64,000 nt of DNA from Albimonas marina (GTDB lineage Bacteria; Pseudomonadota; Alphaproteobacteria; Rhodobacterales; Rhodobacteraceae). The DNA lies in NCBI RefSeq assembly GCF_029223255.1, contig NZ_JARHUC010000005.1, positions 248,001-312,000 on the forward strand, written 5' to 3'. Shown piece by piece: positions 35,758 through 45,216 of the stretch. The translations under genes were made by a program, and so were the position numbers. Within the stretch, counting starts at the first letter, position 1. The number at the start of each line of letters is the position of its first letter. The notes below the pieces were generated by a model. It saw nothing but the letters and a program-made list of their open reading frames with translations. It was not told the origin of the DNA and searched no databases.

Positions 35758-38700
35758 CGTTGCGCTCCCCCTCGGGGTCGAAGAAGACGGGCGAGACGAT
35801 CTTCGCCCGGATCGGCTGGCCGTGCGGGACGGGGAAGGTCAGGACCTCGCCCATCCGCTCGGGGCCCTTCTCGACGATGGCCATGGCGATGGAGCGGCCG
35901 AGCGTCGGGGACCAGTAGGTCGAGGTGACGTGGCCGATGGTCCGCTCCCGCCCGTCGGGCAGCTTGCCCTCGACGGCATGGGCGCCGTCGGGCAGGACGG
36001 TCTGGGGGTCCTCCGTCTCCAGCCCCACCAGGCGCAGGCGGTCGGGGCGGGTCAGGTCGGCGCGTTGCAGGCCGCGCTTGCCGATGAAGTCGGGCTTCTT
36101 CTTCGACACCGCCCAGCCGAGGTTGAGGTCCAGCGGCGTGACCGTGCCGTCGGTCTCGTCCCCGATCATGATGAAGCCCTTCTCGGCGCGCAGCACGTGC
36201 AGGGCCTCGGTGCCGTAAGGCTGGACGTCGTATTCGGCGCCGGCCTCGAGCAGCGCGTCCCACAGGGCCTGGCCCTGGGAGGCGGGGACGGCGATCTCAT
36301 ATGACAGCTCGCCCGAGAAGCTGATCCGGTAGACGCGCGCGTCGAAGCCGCCCAGCTTGCCCTCGGCCCAGGCGAGGAACGGCAGCGCCTGTTTCGAGAC
36401 GTCCATGCCGCCGCCGCCGGCGGCGTTCACCTTCTCCAGCACCTTGCGGGCGTTGGGGCCGGCGACGGCGATCTGGGCCCACTGCTCGGTCACGTTGGCG
36501 ACGTAGACCTTGAGGTCCCACCACTCGGTCTGCAGCCACTCCTCCATCCAGGCGTGGACCCGGTCGGCGCCGCCGGTGGTGGTGTGGACGAGGAAGCTGT
36601 CCTCGCTCAGCCGCGCGGCGACGCCGTCGTCGAACAGGAACCCCTGCTCGGTGCACATCAGCCCGTAGCGGCAGCGGCCCGGCTTCAGGGTGGACATCAT
36701 GTTGGTGTAGAGCCGGTCGAGGAACTCGGCCGCGTCCGGGCCCTTCACCAGGATCTTGCCGAGCGTCGAGGCGTCGAGGATGCCGACCGAACGGCGGACG
36801 CCCAGGATCTCCCGGTGCACCGCCTCTTCCGTGCTCTCGCCCGGCTTGCGGATCGCGTAGGGGCGGCGCCAGTCGCCCACGGGCTCCCACTGGGCGCCGT
36901 GGCGGTCGAGCCAGGCGTCGATGGGCGTGCGGCGGGTGGGCTTGAAGAGCTCGTCCTTGGCCGAGCCGGTGATCGCCCCGAAGGTCAGGGGCGTGTAGGG
37001 CGGGCGGAAGGTGGTGGTGCCGACCTCGGGGATCGGGGCGCCGCGGGCGGCGGCCAGCACCGCGAGGCCGGGGATGTTCGACAGCTTCCCCTGGTCGGTC
37101 GCCATGCCCAGCGTGGTGTAGCGCTTGGCATGTTCGACCGAGACGTAGCCCTCGCGGGAGGCGAGCTGCACGTCGGCGACCTTCACGTCGTTCTGGAAGT
37201 CGAGGAAGGCCTTGGCGGCGAGCTTCGGCGGCATCTTCGCGGGGCAGGTCCACAGCGGGACGATCGCGCCCTCGTCCGGCGCCGAGGCGACGGGCTCGGG
37301 CGGCGACGCGCCCTGCGCGCCGGCGCCGAGGGCGGCCTTCGCGCCGGCCCCGGCGGCGTCCGCCAGGGAGGCGACGGCATGAAGCTCGCCGTTCGCGGCG
37401 CCGGCGCACAGGACGAAGCCCTGCCCGTCCACGCCGGTCGGGGGGCGCGAGGGGTCGGGGCGGAACTGGAGGGCGGTCTCGTCCCAGGTCAGCTTGCCGC
37501 CGCAGTGGCTCCACAGGTGCACCGCGGGCGACCAGCCGCCGGAGACGGCGACCGCGTCGCAGGCGATCCGCTCGATCCCCACGCCGTCGCCGTCCACGCG
37601 CCCGACGACGAGGCCGGTCACGCGGGCGTGGCCCTCGGCGCGGATCGGGCCGAAGCCGGGGCGGACCTCGATCCCGGCCTCGCGCGCGGCCTCGACCAGC
37701 GGGCCCATCGGCGCCTCGCGCGCGTCGAGCACGACGGGGACGCTCACGCCGACCTCGTGCAGGGCCAGGGCGGTGCGGTAGGCGTCGTCGTTGTTGGCGG
37801 CCACCACCACCCGCTCGCCGACCGCGACGCCGTAGAGGTCGAGGAAGTCGCGCACGGCGCCGGCCAGCATCACGCCGGGACGGTCGTTGCCGGCGAAGGC
37901 CACCGGCCGCTCGATGGCGCCGGAGGCGAGCACGATGCGCTTCGCCCGGATCCGCCACAGGCGCTCGCGCAGGGCGGGGCCGCCCTCGGGCGCCTCCTCC
38001 AGCCGTTCGGAGGCGAGGACGTAGCCGTGGTCGTAGACGCCGGCGGCCTGGGTGTGCAGGCGCAGGACGGCACCGGCCGCCTCCAGCTCCGCCACCTGGG
38101 CCTCGACCCAGTCGGCGGCGGCGAGGCCGTCGATCTCGACCCCGTCTGTCGGCGCGCGGCCGCCCCAGAAGGCGCCCTGCTCGACCAGCAGCACCCGCGC
38201 GCCGGCGCCCGCCGCGGCCCGCGCGGCGGCAAGGCCCGAGACGCCGCCGCCCACCACCAGCACGTCCGTCTCGTAGTGGAAGTGCTCGTAGCGGTCGGGG
38301 TCGCCCTCGGTGGGCGCGCGGCCGAGGCCGGCGGCCTGGCGGATGAAGGGCTCGAACACGTGCTTCCACGCCCGGCGGGGGTGGATGAAGGTCTTGTAGT
38401 AGAAGCCCGCGGGGAAGACCGGCGCGGCGAGCGCATTCAGCTCGCCCACGTCGAAGGCGAGGCTGGGCCAGTGGTTCTGGCTCTCGACCTGCATGCCGAC
38501 CTTGAGCTGGGTGGTGGTGGCGCGCAGGTTCGGCGTGCGGCGGGCGCCGGCGCCGACGGCGACCAGGGCGTTGGGCTCCTCGGACGAGGAGCCGACCACG
38601 CCGCGGGGGCGGTGATACTTGAACGAGCGGCCCATCAGGACCTGGTCGTTGGCGAGCAGCGCCGAGGCGAGCGTGTCGCCGGCGACCCCCTCGATCCGCT

Positions 38701-38773
38701 TGCCGTTCCAGTCGAAGGGCAGCGGGCGGAAACGGTCGATCAGGCGACCGCCCTGCGGCAGGCGACGGGCCAT
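35750..38773 (-). CDS. soxA: Sarcosine oxidase subunit alpha
   Basis: This 1007-residue alpha subunit opens with a 2Fe-2S-like/ubiquitin-like region (FDWNGKRIEGVAGDTLASAL, SFKYHRPRGVVGSSSEEPN). A NAD-binding Rossmann follows (DVLVVGGGVSGLAAARAAAG, near residue 170), with a middle flavoprotein part (VLASGAIERPVAFAGNDRPG). The aminomethyltransferase-like (GcvT) half starts near residue 600 and ends with RIKSFS-like YRISFSGELSYEIAVP and FIGKRGL. The folate site in this half takes the one-carbon unit. I chose the ATG at 38773, which overlaps the soxD stop by one base; coupling is likely. Confidence 0.96.
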   Translation of the reverse strand: MARRLPQGGRLIDRFRPLPFDWNGKRIEGVAGDTLASALLANDQVLMGRSFKYHRPRGVVGSSSEEPNALVAVGAGARRTPNLRATTTQLKVGMQVESQNHWPSLAFDVGELNALAAPVFPAGFYYKTFIHPRRAWKHVFEPFIRQAAGLGRAPTEGDPDRYEHFHYETDVLVVGGGVSGLAAARAAAGAGARVLLVEQGAFWGGRAPTDGVEIDGLAAADWVEAQVAELEAAGAVLRLHTQAAGVYDHGYVLASERLEEAPEGGPALRERLWRIRAKRIVLASGAIERPVAFAGNDRPGVMLAGAVRDFLDLYGVAVGERVVVAANNDDAYRTALALHEVGVSVPVVLDAREAPMGPLVEAAREAGIEVRPGFGPIRAEGHARVTGLVVGRVDGDGVGIERIACDAVAVSGGWSPAVHLWSHCGGKLTWDETALQFRPDPSRPPTGVDGQGFVLCAGAANGELHAVASLADAAGAGAKAALGAGAQGASPPEPVASAPDEGAIVPLWTCPAKMPPKLAAKAFLDFQNDVKVADVQLASREGYVSVEHAKRYTTLGMATDQGKLSNIPGLAVLAAARGAPIPEVGTTTFRPPYTPLTFGAITGSAKDELFKPTRRTPIDAWLDRHGAQWEPVGDWRRPYAIRKPGESTEEAVHREILGVRRSVGILDASTLGKILVKGPDAAEFLDRLYTNMMSTLKPGRCRYGLMCTEQGFLFDDGVAARLSEDSFLVHTTTGGADRVHAWMEEWLQTEWWDLKVYVANVTEQWAQIAVAGPNARKVLEKVNAAGGGGMDVSKQALPFLAWAEGKLGGFDARVYRISFSGELSYEIAVPASQGQALWDALLEAGAEYDVQPYGTEALHVLRAEKGFIMIGDETDGTVTPLDLNLGWAVSKKKPDFIGKRGLQRADLTRPDRLRLVGLETEDPQTVLPDGAHAVEGKLPDGRERTIGHVTSTYWSPTLGRSIAMAIVEKGPERMGEVLTFPVPHGQPIRAKIVSPVFFDPEGERNDV

Positions 38774-39105
38774 CAGGCGTCCTCCCCTTCGGGCGTCCAG
38801 CCGGGGCGACGGGCCTGGATCTTCTCGATGATGTCGGCGGGCGGGGCGGAGACGTTCGCGGGATAGGCGCCGAACACCTCCAGCGTCACGGTGCAGCGGG
38901 CGACGTGGAACCACTTCCCGCAGCCGAACACGTGGCGCCAGCGTTCGAAATGCACGCCCTTGGGGTTCCGACGCTCGAACAGGTAGCCCATGAAGGCGTC
39001 GTCGTCCCCGTCGGGGCCGATGCGCTTGAGATGCGCCTCGCCGCCGGGGTGGAACTCGGTCTCCTCGGCGGAGACGTTGCAGTGGGGGCAGGTGAGGAGG
39101 AGCAT
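38773..39105 (-). CDS. soxD: Sarcosine oxidase subunit delta
   Basis: This 110-residue zinc-binding subunit begins LLLTCPHCNVSAEETEF and has CGKWFHVARCT later, supplying the conserved zinc ligands; GGEAHLKRIGP and DAFMGYLFERRNPKG are typical. It stabilises the alpha-delta half of the heterotetramer. The stop overlaps the soxA start (TGATG). Confidence 0.95.
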   Translation of the reverse strand: MLLLTCPHCNVSAEETEFHPGGEAHLKRIGPDGDDDAFMGYLFERRNPKGVHFERWRHVFGCGKWFHVARCTVTLEVFGAYPANVSAPPADIIEKIQARRPGWTPEGEDA

Positions 39106-39186
39106 CAGAGGGCCCCTTCCGTCGTCCGGCGCGCGGCCGGGATGCGGGCGCGCGGGCCCGTGGGGGCCGCGCGCCGCGCCGCTGGA

Positions 39187-39366
39187 TCAGTTTTTCTTGA
39201 CGTCCACGTCAGGCAGCTTGACCGTGACGGACGTGCCGTCGTCGCCGGCCCCGGTCGGGAGGTTGCCGGTGTAGGCGAGGATCCCGCCGCCCACGGCCAC
39301 GACCAGGAGGGCGCCGACGATGAAGGCCAGAAGGGGATTCGTCCCGTTGCGGTTGCCGTCGGCCAT
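39187..39366 (-). CDS. Small single-pass membrane protein in the sox cluster
   Basis: This 59-residue product has a short polar N-terminus (MADGNRNGTN), one membrane helix ([21 protein letters not shown], residues about 12-32) and an exposed tail ending KLPDVDVKKN. Translation is clean and codon use is normal. It lies 81 bp upstream of soxD on the same strand. I do not recognise the family; similar tiny helix-plus-tail proteins are frequent in Rhodobacterales. Its role, if any, in sarcosine oxidation is unknown. Confidence 0.7.
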   Translation of the reverse strand: MADGNRNGTNPLLAFIVGALLVVAVGGGILAYTGNLPTGAGDDGTSVTVKLPDVDVKKN

Positions 39367-39593
39367 GTCGTCGTCTCCTCGTTTCGGTTAACGTTCCGAG
39401 GCTCGACATAGGGGCGGTCTGCGGGAATCCAAGCACTGTTCATGCTGGTTTTCCACCTTTTACAACGGTTTGAAGGAACGGACCGACAACTATTCCGTCC
39501 TTTTCTGGGCGAAGCGGACGAAACCCGGTCCAAAATTCGGGCGAGATCGGGGCAGGCGCCCGGACGCCCCCCGGAACGGACGACGGAGGTCCC

Positions 39594-39851
39594 ATGACGG
39601 GAGAGGAGACGCAGGGCCTGGACGCCCTGGTGCGGCTGGCGCCCTTCGCGCTGATCGCGGCGGTGTTCGTCTGGGCGCTGATGCGCCGCCGGCGCCGCCG
39701 CCCCGAGGGGCGCGCCGACCGGGCGACCGAGGCCGCCGCGCGCGCCGCGGTCGAGGCGCGCCTGCGCCGCGGCCGGCCCAACGAGAACGCGGGCGGGCCG
39801 AACGACGGCGCCCCCGGCGAGGGGCCGGGCGGCGACGGGGGTCGGGACTGA
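39594..39851 (+). CDS. Small membrane protein, hypothetical
   Basis: This 85-residue product has one hydrophobic helix (LDALVRLAPFALIAAVFVWALM, residues about 9-29), then a RRRRRR block (stop-transfer, cytoplasmic) and a disordered Gly/Pro/Asn tail. The ATG at 39594 has GGAGG 6-7 bp upstream. It runs opposite to the sox genes and ends 5 bp from the convergent 39857-40210 frame. The function is unknown. Confidence 0.55.
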   Translation: MTGEETQGLDALVRLAPFALIAAVFVWALMRRRRRRPEGRADRATEAAARAAVEARLRRGRPNENAGGPNDGAPGEGPGGDGGRD

Positions 39852-39856
39852 GGGGG

Positions 39857-40210
39857 TCACGCGCGGGCCTCCGCCGAGGGGCTCGGCAGGTCGGCCGAGT
39901 CGAAGACCGCGCGCCCGCGCAGGATCGGCAGCGGCGCGCATGCTGCGGCGGCGAGGCGGGCGGGATCGTGCAGGCCGCCGGCCTCGGCCAGCGCCTCGAG
40001 CCGACGGCCCAGCGCGCGGGCGAGGGCGGCGTCGGCCACCGGGTCGCCGCCGCGCTCGAGCACCGCGGTCAGCGCCGCGGTGCGCGGGCCCAGCGCCCCG
40101 CCCTCGCCCAGCAGGTCCGCGCCGTCCATGCGCGCGCAGGCGTCGCGCATCAGGGCGGGGTCCACCGGGGGGACCTCCTCGGGGGCGGAGGCGGGAACGG
40201 GGGCGGTCAA
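39857..40210 (-). CDS. Hypothetical protein coupled to soxB
   Basis: A 117-residue frame starts at a TTG that overlaps the soxB stop (TTGA at 40207-40210), the layout of a translationally coupled gene. The product is Ala-rich and helical, with VDPALMRDACARMDGADLL and a C-terminal LPILRGRAVFDSADLPSP. No domain is recognised. It lies between soxB and the rest of the sox genes, where soxD normally follows at once. The unusual start codon leaves some doubt. Confidence 0.5.
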   Translation of the reverse strand: MTAPVPASAPEEVPPVDPALMRDACARMDGADLLGEGGALGPRTAALTAVLERGGDPVADAALARALGRRLEALAEAGGLHDPARLAAAACAPLPILRGRAVFDSADLPSPSAEARA

Positions 40211-41451
40211 TGCGCCACCGCGGCGGCGACCGACTCGTCGATCATCCGTCCCTCGCGGAAGCGGTCGAGGCCGAAGGGCCCGGCGACCGGATCCTCGCCG
40301 TTGGCGATCATCGAGGCCGTCGCCCAGCCCGAGCCGGGGATCGCCTTGAAGCCGCCGGTGCCCCAGCCGCAGTTGATCCAGATGCCCGGCACCGGGGTCT
40401 TGCCGATGATCGGAGAGCGGTCGCCGGTCATGTCCACGATGCCGCCCCACTGGCGCAGCATCCGCAGGCGGGAGATGATCGGGAAGGTCTCGACCAGCGC
40501 GCGCACCGTCTCCTCGACATGCTGGAAGGAGCCGCGCTGGGTGTAGTTGTTGAACCCGTCCGCGCCGCCGCCGATCACCAGCTCGCCCTTGTCGGACTGG
40601 CTCATGTAGCCGTGCACGGTGTTGGCCATCACCACGCAGTCGATCACCGGTTTGATCGGCTCGGAGACCAGCGCCTGCAGGGCCACGGATTCGATGGGCA
40701 GGCGGAAGCCCGCCATCTCGGCCAGCACGCCGGAGTGGCCGGCGACCACGATGCACAGCTTCTTCGTGCGGATCGCGCCGCGGGTGGTCTGCACGCCGGT
40801 CACGCCGTTCGCGTCGCGGTCGATGCCGGTGACCTCGCAGCCCTGGATGATGTCGACGCCGAGATCCGAGGCCGCGCGGGCGTAGCCCCAGGCGACCGCG
40901 TCGTGGCGCGCGGTGCCGCCGCGGGCCTGCCACAGGCCCCCCAGCACCGGATAGCGCGGGCCGTCGACGTTGAGGATCGGCACGATCTGCCGGCAGCGGT
41001 CGGGAGAGACGATCTCGGTCTCGATCCCCTGGGCGCGGTTGGCGCTTTCGGTGCGCTTGTAGGCGCGCAGCTCATGCTCCGTCTGGGCCAGCATCAGCAC
41101 GCCGCGCGGCGAGAACATGATGTTGAAGTTCAGCTCCTGGCTCAGCGTCTCGTAGAGGCCGCGGGCCAGCTCGTAGATCGCGGCCGAGGGGTCGCGCAGG
41201 TAGTTGGAGCGGATGATGGTGGTGTTGCGCCCGGTGTTGCCGCCGCCGAGCCAGGATTTCTCCAGCACCGCGACGTTCTTCAGGCCGTGGTTCTTGGCGA
41301 GGTAGTAGGCGGTCGCGAGGCCGTGCCCGCCGCCGCCGATCACGATCACGTCGTATTCGGACTTCGGCTCGGGGGAGCGCCAGGCCTTCTCCCATCCCTG
41401 GTGGAAGGAGGCGGCGTGCCGGGCGATGGCGAAGACCGAGTAGCGGGCCAT
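40207..41451 (-). CDS. soxB: Sarcosine oxidase subunit beta
   Basis: This 414-residue flavoprotein carries the active site of sarcosine oxidase, with covalent FMN and non-covalent FAD. The FAD Rossmann is YDVIVIGGGGHGLATAYYLA; LEKSWLGGGNTGRNTTIIRSNYL follows, and GYMSQSDKGELVIGGGADG and INCGWGTGGFKAIPGSG mark the C-terminal half. The ATG at 41451 gives the standard N-terminus (MARYSVFAIARHA). It is the first gene of the leftward sox cluster but is separated from soxD by about 1.1 kb containing small ORFs. Confidence 0.96.
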   Translation of the reverse strand: MARYSVFAIARHAASFHQGWEKAWRSPEPKSEYDVIVIGGGGHGLATAYYLAKNHGLKNVAVLEKSWLGGGNTGRNTTIIRSNYLRDPSAAIYELARGLYETLSQELNFNIMFSPRGVLMLAQTEHELRAYKRTESANRAQGIETEIVSPDRCRQIVPILNVDGPRYPVLGGLWQARGGTARHDAVAWGYARAASDLGVDIIQGCEVTGIDRDANGVTGVQTTRGAIRTKKLCIVVAGHSGVLAEMAGFRLPIESVALQALVSEPIKPVIDCVVMANTVHGYMSQSDKGELVIGGGADGFNNYTQRGSFQHVEETVRALVETFPIISRLRMLRQWGGIVDMTGDRSPIIGKTPVPGIWINCGWGTGGFKAIPGSGWATASMIANGEDPVAGPFGLDRFREGRMIDESVAAAVAH

Positions 41452-41791
41452 GGGCGGGGACCTCTCCGGGAGACGCGGGCGGAACGCGGGATCGGCCGCG
41501 CCGGCCCCGTTCTGCCGGAACCGGCCGACGGCCGGGGGCGCGGATGCGCCGTCTCGGCCAAGGAAAACGACAGCGGCGGCGCGCCGCAACCCCCTGCGTG
41601 CTCCCGCCTTCGTGACCGGGGCGTCCGGGGGCCGCGCCGCGGTTGCGGATCGGGCGGGCGCGGCCCCGGCGCGGGGGCCCGTCGCGACACATGCGAAAAC
41701 CGGGACATGACGCCGCGGAGCGGGCGAGGAGCGGCCCGCTCACGCGCGCGTCGGTGGACGGATCGCGCGCGCGGGGCTAGGGGTCTCGGCC
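41452..41791. other. Divergent intergenic region soxB / ccmI
   Basis: About 340 bp with no gene, which must hold divergent promoters. I saw no clear operator, glycine-riboswitch-like fold or terminator. Confidence 0.4.
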
Positions 41792-43069
41792 ATGGAATTC
41801 TGGATCGTCGCCCTCATCGCCGCCCTGCTCGCCGCCGCCTGGCTGGCGCGCCCGCTGCTGACCGCCTCGGGCGCAGCGCCCGCCGAGCCGGAGGCCGCGC
41901 GCGACGTGCAGGTGTTCCGCGACCAGCTGCGCACCCTGGAGCGCGACGTGGAGCGGGGCGTGCTGCCCGCCGCCGAGGCGGAGGGGACGAAGGCCGAGAT
42001 CTCGCGCCGCCTGCTCGCCGCCGCCGCGCAGGCCGAGCGCCAGGCGCCCGCCCAGCCGGCGCCCCGCGCGGCCTCCCGCGGGCTCGCCGTCGGGCTGGCG
42101 GTGGCGGTGCTGGCGGGGGGCGGGGGGCTTTACGCGCTGCTGGGCGCGGGCGGCCTGCCCGACCGGCCGTTGCAGACCCGGCTCGCCGAGATCCAGGCCC
42201 GCCAGGCCGATCGCCCCTCCCAGGCGGAGGCGGAGGCGCGGCTCGCCGCGTCCGAGCCCGCCGCCGAGACGCCCGAGCCCTCGGCCGAGGAGGCGCGGAT
42301 GCGCGACCTGATCGGCCAGCTGCGCACCGCGCTGGCGGAGCGGCCCGACGACGTGCGCGGGCGGCGGCTGCTGGCCGACAGCCTGATGCGGCTGGGCGAC
42401 ATGACCGAGGCGAAGGACGCGATGCAGGAGGTCGTGGACCTGCAGGGCGACTCCGCCCCGGCCGAGGATCGCGTGGCGCTGGCCGAGGCGATGATCATGG
42501 CCGCCGGCGGCTACGTCTCGCCCCAGGCGGAGGCGCAGCTGGGCCGCGCGCTGCAGGCGGATCCCGAGAATTCGGTGGCGCGCTACTATGCGGGCCTGGC
42601 GCTGGCGCAGACCGGGCGCTACGGGCTGGCGCTGCGCTTCTGGCGCACGCTGCTGGCCGAGGGCCCGGCCGACGCGCCCTGGATCGCGCCGATCCGGGCC
42701 CAGATCGGGGACCTGGAGCAGGCGGCGGCGCAGTCGGGCCAGCTGGCCGAGGCCGGTGGCCCCTCGGCGTCCGCCGGCGCCCCCGCCCTGCCCGGCCCCA
42801 GCCGCGAGCAGATGGAGGCCGCGGGCGAGATGTCGACCGAGGACCGCGCGGCGATGATCGAGGGCATGGTCGCGAACCTCGCCCAGCGCCTCGCCTCCGA
42901 GGGGGGGACGCCCGAGGAATGGGCCCGCCTGATCCGCGCGCTGGGCGTGCTGGGCCGGGGCGACGAGGCCGCCGAGATCTACGCCGAGGCCCGCGCCACC
43001 TTCGAGAGCGACCCAGCTGGGCTCGCCGCGATCGAGGACGCGGCCCGGGCCGCGGGCGTCGCGCCATGA
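41792..43069 (+). CDS. ccmI: c-type cytochrome biogenesis protein CcmI
   Basis: This 425-residue membrane protein chaperones apocytochromes c to the haem ligation complex. It starts with a membrane helix (MEFWIVALIAALLAAAWLARPLL), then the typical FRDQLRTLERDVERGVLPAAEAEGTKAEISRRLL, a second helix (GLAVGLAVAVLAGGGGLYALL, residues about 97-117), and a periplasmic TPR-rich domain (LADSLMRLGDM, ALQADPENSVARYYAGLALAQTG). Other ccm genes are not in the window. The stop overlaps ruvX by ATGA. Confidence 0.92.
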   Translation: MEFWIVALIAALLAAAWLARPLLTASGAAPAEPEAARDVQVFRDQLRTLERDVERGVLPAAEAEGTKAEISRRLLAAAAQAERQAPAQPAPRAASRGLAVGLAVAVLAGGGGLYALLGAGGLPDRPLQTRLAEIQARQADRPSQAEAEARLAASEPAAETPEPSAEEARMRDLIGQLRTALAERPDDVRGRRLLADSLMRLGDMTEAKDAMQEVVDLQGDSAPAEDRVALAEAMIMAAGGYVSPQAEAQLGRALQADPENSVARYYAGLALAQTGRYGLALRFWRTLLAEGPADAPWIAPIRAQIGDLEQAAAQSGQLAEAGGPSASAGAPALPGPSREQMEAAGEMSTEDRAAMIEGMVANLAQRLASEGGTPEEWARLIRALGVLGRGDEAAEIYAEARATFESDPAGLAAIEDAARAAGVAP

Positions 43070-43578
43070 GCGCGCCCGCCCCGGTCTTCGCGCCGATCTT
43101 CGAATCCGCGCAGGCGGCCGAGATGCCGGCGCTGCTGCCGCGGGACGCGCAGCTCGTGGGGCTCGACCTCGGCGACCGGACCATCGGGCTCGCGGTTTCC
43201 GACGGGCGGCGGCGCATCGCCACGCCGCTGAGCACCGTGCGCCGCAAGAAGTTCCGCGCCGACGTCGAGCGGATGTTCGAGGCGCTGGGCGGGCGGCAGG
43301 TGGGGGGCTGGGTGCTGGGCCTGCCGGTGAACATGGCCGGCGACGAGGGCCCGCGCTGCCAGTCCACCCGCGCCTTCGCGCGCAACTTCGCCCGCCTGAC
43401 CCCCGCCCCGATCCTGCTGTGGGACGAGCGCCTGTCCACCGTCGCCGCCGAGCGCGCGTTGCTGGAAGGCGACGCCTCGCGCCGCAAGCGGGCCGAGGTG
43501 ATCGACCACGTGGCGGCGGCCTATATCCTCCAGGGCGCGCTGGACCGCCTGGCCGCGCTGGAAGCGGAGAGCGAATGA
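43066..43578 (+). CDS. ruvX: Putative pre-16S rRNA nuclease / Holliday junction resolvase RuvX (YqgF)
   Basis: This 170-residue RNase H-fold protein has the active-site motif LVGLDLGDRTIGLAVSD, then GWVLGLPVNMAGDEGPRC and LLWDERLSTVAAER, ending with the second Asp in DHVAAAYILQGALD. The N-terminal 30 residues are longer than usual. YqgF proteins trim the 5' end of 16S rRNA precursors; a resolvase role has also been proposed. Start and stop overlap both neighbours by ATGA, so the three genes form a coupled operon. Confidence 0.93.
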   Translation: MSAPAPVFAPIFESAQAAEMPALLPRDAQLVGLDLGDRTIGLAVSDGRRRIATPLSTVRRKKFRADVERMFEALGGRQVGGWVLGLPVNMAGDEGPRCQSTRAFARNFARLTPAPILLWDERLSTVAAERALLEGDASRRKRAEVIDHVAAAYILQGALDRLAALEAESE

Positions 43579-43850
43579 CCCAACGGTACGACCCCGCGCT
43601 GGACGCGGCCGCCACCGACCCGATCTGGCGGCGCGACGAGATCGAGAGCCCCTGCGTGAAGGTCTGCATCCTGCATCCGCAGGCGAAGATCTGCGTGGGC
43701 TGCCTGCGCACCGGCGACGAGATCGCCGGCTGGTCGCGGATGTCGCCCGACCGGCGGCGCGAGATCATGGGCCAGCTGTCATCGCGCGAGCCCGCCCTGC
43801 GCGCGCCCGAGAACCGCCCCTCCGCCCGCCGCCGCGACCGGCGGCGCTGA
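43575..43850 (+). CDS. DUF1289 domain protein
   Basis: This 91-residue protein has the DUF1289 core IESPCVKVCILHPQAKICVGCLRT, whose four cysteines probably bind a metal, followed by DEIAGWSRMSPDRRREIM and a basic tail. The function is unknown. It overlaps ruvX by ATGA and ends 36 bp from the convergent dusA. Confidence 0.9.
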   Translation: MTQRYDPALDAAATDPIWRRDEIESPCVKVCILHPQAKICVGCLRTGDEIAGWSRMSPDRRREIMGQLSSREPALRAPENRPSARRRDRRR

Positions 43851-43886
43851 GCGCCCGGGCCGGGCGCGAAGCGACCCGGGCGCGGG

Positions 43887-44888
<1,002 letters not shown>

Positions 44889-45216
44889 CACGTGTCGGCG
44901 TCTCGCGCGCGGGTCGCCCCTGTCGGCGACGCGTCGGGTGTTCTCGGGTTTCGGGGGGCCTGCGGGGGGCGCGGCCCATTGCGGGCGGCCATAGCACGCC
45001 CGGGCGCGTCTGTCCCGCCCCCGGGGCGCGGCCGCCGGGCGGCGCCCGGAGCGGGGGGCGCGCGGTCGGGCTCGCAATAGATTGACCGACTGGCCGGTTT
45101 TTCTTATAGGCTCGGAGGGGACGGGCGCCGACGGGGCGCGCCGGCAGGACAGAGGATGGCGACGTCGAGCCCATGCAGGACCTTTCCCGCCCGCCGAGAC
45201 CGCTCCGGGGCCGCCC
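44889..45216. other. Divergent intergenic region dusA / phosphotransferase
   Basis: About 330 bp with no gene, containing the operator-like dyad at 45084-45102. A frame running back to 45082 lacks family resemblance before 45217. Confidence 0.5.
45081..45102. promoter_or_regulatory. TetR-type operator candidate 1
   Basis: The dyad TTGACCGACTGGCCGGTTTT matches the dyad before the TRAP operon at 53116-53135 in all but four positions (shared pattern TTRACCGRCTGKCCGGTTT). It lies about 115 bp upstream of the phosphotransferase start. The likely ligand-responsive repressor is the TetR encoded at 49489-50085, which sits between the two operons. Confidence 0.6.
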
